From contig JABFWM010000113.1 of assembly GCA_013362195.1 (NCBI GenBank), forward strand, positions 1 through 9,226: a stretch of 9,226 nucleotides of DNA, given 5' to 3'. Under the pieces are notes generated by a model that searched no databases, was not told the origin of the DNA, and saw nothing but the letters and a program-made list of their open reading frames with translations. Shown in pieces: positions 1 through 5,596 of the stretch. The position numbers and the translations under genes are program-made. This DNA is from Acidobacteriota bacterium (lineage in GTDB: Bacteria > Acidobacteriota > Vicinamibacteria > Vicinamibacterales > 2-12-FULL-66-21). The stretch's first letter is position 1; the number at the start of each line of letters is the position of its first letter.

Positions 1-696
1 GCGCCGCTGGCGCAGTGCATCTTCGAGCACGTCTACTTCGCGCGTCCCGACAGCTACGTGTTCGGCAAGAGCGTCAACGAGGTCCGGACCGAGCTGGGGC
101 GCATTCTCGCGCAGGAATCGCCCGTGGACGCCGACGTCATCTCGCCCATTCCTGACTCCGGCGTGTGCGCGGCGACCGGCTTTGCGGAAGCGTCCGGCGT
201 CCCGATGCAGATGGGACTGATCCGCAATCACTACGTCGGGCGTACGTTCATCCAGCCGCAGCAGGCCATCCGCCATTTCAGCGTGCGCATCAAGCTGAAT
301 CCGGTGCGCAGCGTCCTCGAGGGCAAGCGCGTCGTGCTGGTCGACGATTCGCTCGTGCGCGGGACGACGAGCCGCAAGATCGTGAAGATGGTGCGGGCGG
401 CCGGGGCGAAGGAAGTGCACGTCCGCATCAGTTGTCCGCCGACGATCTCGCCCTGCTTCTACGGCGTCGACACCCCCAGCCGGTCGGAGCTGATTGCGGC
501 GAACCAGCCGCTCGAACAGATTCGCGAGTTCATCGCGGCCGACAGCCTCGCGTATCTGAGCCTCGGCGGGCTGCTCCGCGCCGTGACGCCGGACGGCGGC
601 TCCTATTGCACCTCCTGCTACACCGGCGTGTATCCGGTCGCTTTCCCGCGCGACGAGCAGGCCTACCTGCAGCTCGCGCTCAAGGCCGTCGAATAG
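1..696 (+). CDS. purF: Amidophosphoribosyltransferase, C-terminal part (5' end outside window)
   Basis: First committed step of de novo purine synthesis: transfers glutamine-derived ammonia to PRPP to give 5-phosphoribosylamine, in the cytoplasm. The frame is open from base 1 (231 residues visible), so the gene starts upstream; the N-terminal glutaminase domain and catalytic Cys are not in the window. What is visible is the phosphoribosyltransferase domain with the PRPP-binding loop VVLVDDSLVRGTTS (bases 331-372). The three cysteine sites that bind the [4Fe-4S] cluster in Bacillus-type PurF are all present: CIFEHVYFARPDS (bases 16-18 for Cys), PCFYG (Cys at 454-456) and CTSC (607-618). The protein therefore belongs to the iron-sulfur class rather than the E. 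coli class. The GTG at 58 is an internal codon, not the start. The stop lies 3 bp before the next gene, suggesting translational coupling. Confidence 0.97.
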   Translation, partial: APLAQCIFEHVYFARPDSYVFGKSVNEVRTELGRILAQESPVDADVISPIPDSGVCAATGFAEASGVPMQMGLIRNHYVGRTFIQPQQAIRHFSVRIKLNPVRSVLEGKRVVLVDDSLVRGTTSRKIVKMVRAAGAKEVHVRISCPPTISPCFYGVDTPSRSELIAANQPLEQIREFIAADSLAYLSLGGLLRAVTPDGGSYCTSCYTGVYPVAFPRDEQAYLQLALKAVE

Positions 697-699
697 CGG

Positions 700-1860
700 A
701 TGCGTCTCTTCTCGCTCCTTGCGGTATCGGTGCTCCTCGTCGTCGCACCCGATCAGCAGGACCGTGCGGCCGTCTCGCCGGCGCAGCTCGCCACGGCGAT
801 CGACCACCTCGGGAAGTTCGAGGCCGCGGTGCGGACGCAGGCCGCGCGGACGGTCCGCCGCGCGCCGCCAGCCCAGGCCGTGCCCGCGCTGATGCAGGCC
901 GCGTCCGGCCACGCCGACGGCTACGTACGGTTTCGCGCGCTCGTGTTGCTGTCAGGATTCAACGATCCACGCGCGCGTGACGTCATGAGCGACGCGCTCG
1001 ACGATCCGAACGATCGGCTGCGCACCGTCGCCTACGCGTATTTCGAGCACAATCCCGAGCGCGGCATGGCCGACCGGCTGCTGAAAGCGCTGGACAAGGA
1101 AGATGGCGAGTTCGTGCGGCCGGCTCTGACCCGCGCGCTGGCCGCCTACGGCGACGAGCCGAAGGTGCGCACGGCGCTGACGGCGCTCGTCCTGCGCGGG
1201 CAGGATCTGTTCCGTGCCGCGGTGATTGAGGCGCTCGGCGATTACCGCGCCAGCTACGCGGTCGCGCCGATGATCGAGGTGGCGAAGCTCGATGGTCCGC
1301 TCCAGGAGGACGCCGTCCTTGCGCTCGGGCGCATCGGCGATCCGCGCGCCCTCGGCGCGCTGGCGGCGCTGCAGGGATCCGCGCCGCGGGTGCGGCAGCC
1401 CGCGATCGCCGCGGCCATCTGCATGCTCGGCACCAATTGCGGATCGCATCAGAAGTTCGTGGTCGACACGCTGACGTTCGCGATGAAGAACGTCGGCTTT
1501 CAGGATCTGGTTCGCGCCGCCGCGCGGAGCCTCGGCGCGCTGGCCGAGTCCGGCAAGGACGATGCGGCGGGCACGCTGATCGATCTGGGCGCGACCGCCA
1601 GGGATCCGGCACGCGCGCCGATCGCGCTCGCCTTCGGCACGGTGGCGCTGCGCAACACGCCGCTGCTGATGAAACTGCTCGCCGCTCGCTCCGATCTGCA
1701 CGACAGCTCGCTGCTGCTTCGCGACGCGTTCGACATGCTCGAGGAGGACTACGAGGAGGAGCGCTTCTTCGCGACGGTCCGCCGCGCCTACTGGCGCTCG
1801 CCGGAGCGCTCCACCGAGCGCCGCGTCACCGACGAGTTGATTCAGACGCTGGAGTTCTGA
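700..1860 (+). CDS. Secreted HEAT-repeat protein of unknown function
   Basis: A 386-residue protein with no recognisable catalytic motif. Residues 1-16 (Arg2, then a Leu/Val-rich run) look like a signal peptide or membrane anchor, so a periplasmic location is inferred. Roughly residues 36-296 consist of paired helices in units of about 30 residues, best seen in QEDAVLALGRIGDPRALGAL (about 202-221), typical of HEAT/PBS-lyase repeats, which usually act as protein-binding scaffolds. A Cys pair (241, 247) lies in the seventh or so repeat. The C-terminal ~50 residues are highly charged (LEEDYEEERFF near 347-357). The ATG at 700 follows the purF stop by 3 bp without a clear Shine-Dalgarno sequence, and the stop TGA overlaps the purM ATG by one base, so the gene is embedded in the purine operon. 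No role in purine synthesis can be read from the sequence. Confidence 0.85.
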   Translation: MRLFSLLAVSVLLVVAPDQQDRAAVSPAQLATAIDHLGKFEAAVRTQAARTVRRAPPAQAVPALMQAASGHADGYVRFRALVLLSGFNDPRARDVMSDALDDPNDRLRTVAYAYFEHNPERGMADRLLKALDKEDGEFVRPALTRALAAYGDEPKVRTALTALVLRGQDLFRAAVIEALGDYRASYAVAPMIEVAKLDGPLQEDAVLALGRIGDPRALGALAALQGSAPRVRQPAIAAAICMLGTNCGSHQKFVVDTLTFAMKNVGFQDLVRAAARSLGALAESGKDDAAGTLIDLGATARDPARAPIALAFGTVALRNTPLLMKLLAARSDLHDSSLLLRDAFDMLEEDYEEERFFATVRRAYWRSPERSTERRVTDELIQTLEF

Positions 1861-2894
1861 TGGATTACAAAGCGTCCGGAGTCGACATCGATGCGGGAAA
1901 CGAGGTGGTCCGCAGAATCCGCGGCCTGGCCCGTCGGACCGCGACCCCCGGGGTGCTGTCCGAGCTGGGATCGTTCGGCGGCCTGTTTCACCTCGGCGCG
2001 GTGCCGCGGCGCGATCCGGTGCTCGTGTCCAGCGCCGACGGCGTCGGCACGAAACTCCGCCTGGCGTTCATGACCGGCGTTCACAGCACGATTGGCGTCG
2101 ACCTCGTGAATCACTGCGTCAACGACATCCTCGTTCAGGGCGCCGAGCCGTTGTTCTTTCTCGACTATCTCGCGAGCGGGCGCCTCGAGGCGGATGTCGC
2201 CGTGCAGATCGTCGAGGGGCTGTCGCGGGCGTGCCGCGAGAACGGGTGTGCCCTTCTCGGCGGCGAAACCGCGGAAATGCCCGGCTTCTACGCAGACGGC
2301 GAGTACGACGTCGCGGGCTTCATCGTCGGCGTCGTCGAACGCGAGCGGCTGATCGACGGCCGCGCCGTGGCTGCGGGCGACGCGCTCATCGGGGTCGCGT
2401 CATCCGGGCTGCACACGAACGGCTATTCGCTCGCGCGTCGGATCGTGTTCGACACGCTGCGGCTCGGCGTTCGTGATTACGTCGCGGCGCTCGGGACGAC
2501 GGTGGGGGATGCGTTGCTGACGCCCCACCGTTCGTATCTGTCGCTGATTCATCCGCTGCTCGATCGCCGCACCATCAAGGCCATGGCGCACATCACCGGC
2601 GGAGGCATCACCGACAACCTGCCGCGCGTGCTGCGCCCCGGCACCGAAGCGATCGTTCGCCCCGGATCATGGGACACGCCGCCGGTGTTCGAGTGGCTGC
2701 AATCGTCAGGCGACGTGCCGCACGAGGACATGCTGCGCACGTTCAACATGGGTATCGGGCTGATTCTCGTGGTCGGCGCCGCCGACGCCGACGCGATGGT
2801 GGCGGCGTTGCGCGGAGCGGGCGAATCGTCGGCGCGCATCATCGGCGAAGTGATCGCCGGCGCGGAGCCGCGCGTTCGATACCTTCCGGCCTGA
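1860..2894 (+). CDS. purM: Phosphoribosylformylglycinamidine cyclo-ligase (AIR synthetase)
   Basis: Makes 5-aminoimidazole ribonucleotide from FGAM with ATP, the fifth step of purine synthesis, as a cytoplasmic dimer. At 344 residues it is the normal length of the family. Visible signatures in order: SSADGVGTKLRLA (about 58-69), the dimer/ATP-site segment NDILVQGAEPLFFLDYLA (88-105), GGETAEMPGFY (134-144), SSGLHTNGYSLAR (181-193), HITGGGITDNLPR (244-256) and FNMGIGLILVV (295-305). These are the AIRS-family N- and C-terminal domain motifs, and nothing essential looks missing. The start ATG at 1860 overlaps the preceding TGA (TGATG) and has GGAG at 1851-1854, which supports this start over the longer open frame that begins upstream at 1437. 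Coupled translation with the HEAT-protein gene is likely. Confidence 0.97.
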   Translation: MDYKASGVDIDAGNEVVRRIRGLARRTATPGVLSELGSFGGLFHLGAVPRRDPVLVSSADGVGTKLRLAFMTGVHSTIGVDLVNHCVNDILVQGAEPLFFLDYLASGRLEADVAVQIVEGLSRACRENGCALLGGETAEMPGFYADGEYDVAGFIVGVVERERLIDGRAVAAGDALIGVASSGLHTNGYSLARRIVFDTLRLGVRDYVAALGTTVGDALLTPHRSYLSLIHPLLDRRTIKAMAHITGGGITDNLPRVLRPGTEAIVRPGSWDTPPVFEWLQSSGDVPHEDMLRTFNMGIGLILVVGAADADAMVAALRGAGESSARIIGEVIAGAEPRVRYLPA

Positions 2895-2903
2895 GACCCG
2901 CGG

Positions 2904-4556
2904 ATGCCACGCGGCGCGCTCGTCACCCCCGAAGCGCTCGCAGCGGGCGTGCTCGGTGCGGCCGCCGCCATCATGGTCGCCGGCGTCCTGCTCGACGCCG
3001 TCCACTGTGCCATCTCGCCGCTCGGCAGCACCGTCCTCGCGCTCGTCTGCGGCGCGGCGTTGTGCCGCATCACTCCTCGCGCGTTCTCTGATTCCGAAGA
3101 CGGTAATGAAGGCGCCACGATCGTGCTGTTCGGTCTCGTCGCTCTTTCGGTCGCCGCCTCACTGCTCTGGCTCGCATGGCCCTCGCTGCTGCCGGTCGTC
3201 GACGGCCCGGACATCGTTCACCATCTGTCGTTGATTCACGTTCTTCAGCGTACGCATCGACTGCCGCACGACCCGGCGCTGGCGCCGTATCTCGGCGAGA
3301 TGATGCAGTACACGCCGGGCAGCCACCTGCTCGGGGCGACGCTGGCGTCACTGCTGCAAGTCGACGCGATCCGGGTCGTGCATCCGGTGATGGCGGCGGC
3401 GGCGGGAATGAAGGCCGCGCTGGTGTTTCTCGTCGCGCGGCGTGTGGTGCCGTCGGACGCCGGATCGCCGTGGCCGGCCCTTGCGGCGCCCGTCCTGCTG
3501 CTCGTGCCGGCGGAGTACTTCTACCGGTCGATCGCCGGCTTCGGCTTCTATGCGCAGGTCGTGTCGGAGATGTTCGCGGCAGGGATGCTGCTCGCCATTG
3601 TCGGCTGGCGCGAGACGCACGCGAGCGGATGGCTGATCGTCTTTGCGGTCGCGGGAATTGGCGCGTTCCTCGCGTGGCCGGTGTGGGTGCCGGTCGCGAT
3701 GACCTCGCTGGCGATCGTGATCGCGCGGGATCGCGCGATGGGGGAAGGTGCGCGCGACCTGCTCGTCGCGTTCGCGCCGGTGATCGCGATTGGCGTGCTG
3801 CACGTCGCGACGCACCGCGGCGGCGCCTCGATTCTCGGAAGCGGTGGCGTGGTCACCGTCCCGACGCTGGCGGTCTTCGGCGCCGGGTTCCTGGTCCTCG
3901 CTTGCGCCGGCGTGCTCGCAGGAGCGCGCGACACGCGCGCGCGTCCGCTCGTCGTGTTCCTTGCCGTCGCCGTGCTTCAGGCGGCGGCGCTGGCGGCGCT
4001 GAATCGCTGGACGGGCTCGTCGAGCCTCTATCTGCCGTACAAGATGGTGTACCTGATCATGCTGCCGTGTGCCGTGCTCGCGGCGTACTCACTGGCGCGG
4101 CTTTGCGCGCTGGCGCAGCCGCGCAGCCGTGGACTCCGGCGCGTTCTCCCGTATCTGCCGATCGCGATCGCGGTCGCGCTCGCCTGGGGGCGCGTGCCGG
4201 CAAGCCGTCTGCGGAGTCCGATCAACGAGAGCGCGTATGCCGCGGGTCTCTGGGCGCGCGATCGGCTGCCGGCGGGATGCATCGACTACTTCTCGCGTCA
4301 TTGGCTGACGGGTTACTGGCTGCACCTCGACGTCCTGGGCAATCCCAGGGCGTCCCGGCGGATGGACGCGGAGACGTTCGAGTTCAAGGATGCCGTTGCG
4401 AAGTGGATCGAGGGGCGGGGCATGCCGTATGGCATCGTCGAGGACGTTGCGATGTTGCCGAACGACATGCGCGCGGACATCGACGTCCTCGCGCATTTCG
4501 GCGCCGCCGCCGTGATCCGGCGCCGGGGTCTGACCCCGTCCGTCTGCCGAGAGTAG
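2904..4556 (+). CDS. Polytopic membrane protein, GT-C glycosyltransferase-like
   Basis: A 550-residue protein with about 11-13 hydrophobic segments (for example around 12-32, 42-54, 72-93, 162-180, 190-203, 213-234, 243-265, 286-302, 319-341, 347-366, 380-401, 415-428), followed by a soluble C-terminal part from about 435. A loop after the third segment carries VVDGPDIVHHLSLIHVLQ (Asp100, Asp103, His106, His107) and then YTPGSH (136-141). An acidic/His first external loop and a downstream Tyr-Pro-Gly motif are reminiscent of GT-C membrane glycosyltransferases that use lipid-linked sugars. This is a fold-level resemblance only, and the substrate is unknown. The start at 2904 is 9 bp after purM, consistent with the same transcript. 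The last ten codons run through a GGGGTCTGACCCC repeat (4525-4537, read as G-L-T-P), so the C-terminal tail GLTPSVCRE appears to be repeat-derived and the native stop may have been lost. Confidence 0.75.
   Translation: MPRGALVTPEALAAGVLGAAAAIMVAGVLLDAVHCAISPLGSTVLALVCGAALCRITPRAFSDSEDGNEGATIVLFGLVALSVAASLLWLAWPSLLPVVDGPDIVHHLSLIHVLQRTHRLPHDPALAPYLGEMMQYTPGSHLLGATLASLLQVDAIRVVHPVMAAAAGMKAALVFLVARRVVPSDAGSPWPALAAPVLLLVPAEYFYRSIAGFGFYAQVVSEMFAAGMLLAIVGWRETHASGWLIVFAVAGIGAFLAWPVWVPVAMTSLAIVIARDRAMGEGARDLLVAFAPVIAIGVLHVATHRGGASILGSGGVVTVPTLAVFGAGFLVLACAGVLAGARDTRARPLVVFLAVAVLQAAALAALNRWTGSSSLYLPYKMVYLIMLPCAVLAAYSLARLCALAQPRSRGLRRVLPYLPIAIAVALAWGRVPASRLRSPINESAYAAGLWARDRLPAGCIDYFSRHWLTGYWLHLDVLGNPRASRRMDAETFEFKDAVAKWIEGRGMPYGIVEDVAMLPNDMRADIDVLAHFGAAAVIRRRGLTPSVCRE
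4525..4537 (+). repeat. REP motif copy 1 (perfect GGGGTCTGACCCC), inside the membrane protein ORF
   Basis: Six-base arms GGGGTC/GACCCC around a central T. It lies in the last ten codons of the upstream gene, which reads through it as Gly-Leu-Thr-Pro and stops 17 bases later (TAG 4554-4556). Confidence 0.9.
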
Positions 4557-4562
4557 CGGGAC

Positions 4563-4575
4563 GGGATCTGGCCCC
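4563..4575 (+). repeat. Degenerate REP-like motif (GGGATCTGGCCCC)
   Basis: Matches GGGGTCTGACCCC at 11 of 13 positions (differences at the fourth and ninth bases) and sits within the repeat cluster. It may be a decayed copy; in such GC-rich DNA a chance match cannot be excluded. Confidence 0.4.
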
Positions 4576-4601
4576 CCCGCGCGTCACCGCAGCCGCGAAT
4601 T

Positions 4602-4614
4602 AGGGTCTGACCCC
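4602..4614 (+). repeat. REP motif copy 2 (AGGGTCTGACCCC)
   Basis: One difference (first base A) from the consensus GGGGTCTGACCCC; same central T, hence same polarity as the other copies. Confidence 0.85.
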
Positions 4615-4639
4615 GGACCGCAAGTCGCCGCGTGCACTC

Positions 4640-4738
4640 GGGGTCTGACCCCTACGCGCACGCGTCATCACCGAATAGGGTGGGGTGCCTCTGCAAGTTA
4701 TAGACATAACGCCAGTTCGCGCGTCGAGCTCTGACCCC
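4640..4738 (+). repeat. ~100-bp direct repeat, unit A
   Basis: Begins with a perfect GGGGTCTGACCCC (4640-4652) and ends with GAGCTCTGACCCC (4726-4738). Between them it shares, in order, with unit B at 4847-4946: GCGCACGCG, CATCA, CGAAT, GGGGTGC, TCTGCAAGTT, TAGACATAAC and CGCGTCGAGCTCTGACCCC. It contains a perfect hairpin GTTAT-AGAC-ATAAC at 4697-4710. By eye roughly four of five positions match unit B with small indels, and the two starts are 207 bp apart. Confidence 0.9.
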
Positions 4739-4747
4739 GCCGAGCAT

Positions 4748-4840
4748 CGCGTGCATTTAAGAGAACGCCGCGTGCATCCGCCGAGGCGCCGCTTGCATGT
4801 AGACATCGCCGCGTGCATTGCGTGCATGCGGCGCGTGCGT
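4748..4840 (+). repeat. Short array of CGCGTGCAT with ~21-bp period
   Basis: CGCGTGCAT occurs at 4748, 4769 and 4810, CGCTTGCAT at 4790, a partial copy TGCGTGCAT at 4819 and CGCGTGCGT at 4832. The first four are 21, 21 and 20 bp apart, with variable 9-12 bp spacers that usually end in CGC. A further CGCGTGCAC lies at about 4629, just before unit A. The array fills the gap between the two 100-bp units. No reading frame explains it. Confidence 0.75.
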
Positions 4841-4846
4841 GCCTTC

Positions 4847-4946
4847 GGGGTCTGACCCCCTTTTGCGCACGCGCCATCAGCGAATTGGCGGGGTGCGTCT
4901 GCAAGTTGTAGACATAACCGACGTTGGCGCGTCGAGCTCTGACCCC
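4847..4946 (+). repeat. ~100-bp direct repeat, unit B
   Basis: Second copy of the unit at 4640-4738, with perfect GGGGTCTGACCCC at its left end (4847-4859) and GAGCTCTGACCCC at its right end (4934-4946). The inner arms ACGCGCCA (4869-4876) and TGGCGCGT (4925-4932) are exact inverted repeats. The hairpin seen in unit A is kept here as GTTGT-AGAC-ATAAC (4905-4918), with one G·T wobble. The left GGGGTC can also pair with the right GACCCC, so the whole unit could fold as one long structure. Confidence 0.9.
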
Positions 4947-4983
4947 GTCGAGCGCGCACGGCCGCGCAGGGACGAACGTGAGG

Positions 4984-5505
4984 TCAGTGGTTCAGGAGAT
5001 CAAGCCAGTGCGGCAGCCGGGGAAACGGGCCAGGATCGGCGATGAACCTCGACCCGGGCACCTGCCGCTCTGATACGCTGCACCACGGCCACAGCTCCGC
5101 GCGGTCGACGAGACCGGCCTGCAGCGCGCTCCGCTCCACATACCGAAGCACCGTGAGGTAACGACGATGGTCCCAAATCGGCCTGGACACATAGCGGCTT
5201 TGATAGACCGCGCCCGTGCCGCGGCTTCCTCGGTCGCGATGCCAGCGCTGGGCGTGGGTGCCGGTCAGCCATTGCATGAACAGCGGCACGTCGTGGTCTC
5301 CTCGCGGCCATAGCACTAAATGAAAATGCGTCCCCATCAGCGCGTACGCAGTTATTCGCATCGGCCGCTTCCGACGCGCGCGGTCAAGGAGGCGCAGAAA
5401 CGTCGCGTAGTCGCGCGAACTGTTGAAAAGCCAGCCCTTTCGCGAGCCTCGATTGCACACGTGATACGCGTAGCCACCTGGAGTCATGCGGCGGCGCCGG
5501 GCCAT
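4984..5505 (-). CDS. REP-associated tyrosine transposase (RAYT, Y1_Tnp/IS200-like HUH family)
   Basis: A 173-residue single-domain nuclease of the Y1 (IS200-like) family. Visible motifs are the N-terminal strand YAYHVCNRGSRKGWLF (12-27), the metal-binding HUH motif as His60-Phe61-His62 in MGTHFHLVLWP, the segment FMQWLTGTHAQRWHR (76-90) and the helix RYVERSALQAGLV (121-133) carrying the likely catalytic Tyr122; WPWCS follows (139-143). This order and length are typical of RAYTs, which cleave single-stranded REP hairpins. No frameshift is seen, so the protein may be active. The chosen ATG at 5505 begins MARRRRMTPGG, immediately before the conserved domain. The frame is open to an ATG at 6120, but that extension runs antisense through purN and the repeats and is not credible. 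No clear ribosome binding site is seen. It lies antisense to the purine cluster and is flanked on both sides by GGGGTCTGACCCC, its probable substrates (inference). Confidence 0.9.
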   Translation of the reverse strand: MARRRRMTPGGYAYHVCNRGSRKGWLFNSSRDYATFLRLLDRARRKRPMRITAYALMGTHFHLVLWPRGDHDVPLFMQWLTGTHAQRWHRDRGSRGTGAVYQSRYVSRPIWDHRRYLTVLRYVERSALQAGLVDRAELWPWCSVSERQVPGSRFIADPGPFPRLPHWLDLLNH

Positions 5506-5560
5506 GATCAAACCGGCAGGGCAACAGACTTGCCAGCGACGCGGTCGGGCGAGATCAACC

Positions 5561-5573
5561 GGGGTCTGACCCC
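5561..5573 (+). repeat. REP motif copy (perfect GGGGTCTGACCCC), upstream flank of the RAYT
   Basis: Lies 55 bp upstream of the RAYT start codon, and 38 bp before the next perfect copy at 5599. Same polarity (central T on the + strand). Confidence 0.9.
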
Positions 5574-5583
5574 CACGCCGGGC

Positions 5584-5589
5584 GGAGGG
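5584..5589 (+). promoter_or_regulatory. Ribosome binding site of purN
   Basis: GGAGGG, 7 bases before the ATG at 5597. It decides the start: no other ATG/GTG/TTG close to the conserved beta-strand is available. It lies between the last two REP copies, so the initiation region of purN is built into the repeat locus. Confidence 0.7.
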
Positions 5590-5596
5590 CCGCACG

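Larger units (their letters stand above)
4557..4983. other. Gene-free 427-bp repeat region
   Basis: No credible gene lies here. Open frames that cross it are low-complexity readings of the repeats (Gly-Gln-Thr-Pro, Gly-Val-Arg-Pro, Gly-Ser-Asp-Pro). It holds REP copies, the two 100-bp units and the CGCGTGCAT array described separately. The final part (4947-4983, before the RAYT stop) shows nothing recognisable. No U-tract terminator is visible after the membrane protein gene, although the GC-rich palindromes could act in termination or mRNA 3'-end protection, as REPs do elsewhere. Confidence 0.8.

Noticed and set aside
58..60. GTG at 58 as the start of a short gene
   Set aside because: The frame is open back to base 1 and the upstream residues (CIFEHVYFARPDS) are conserved PurF sequence, so this is an internal codon of a gene cut by the window edge.
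3176..4603. 475-residue + strand frame inside the membrane protein gene
   Set aside because: Arg/Gly/Ala-rich shadow of the real frame, with no membrane segments or motifs; the 2904-4556 frame has clear transmembrane pattern and operon spacing.
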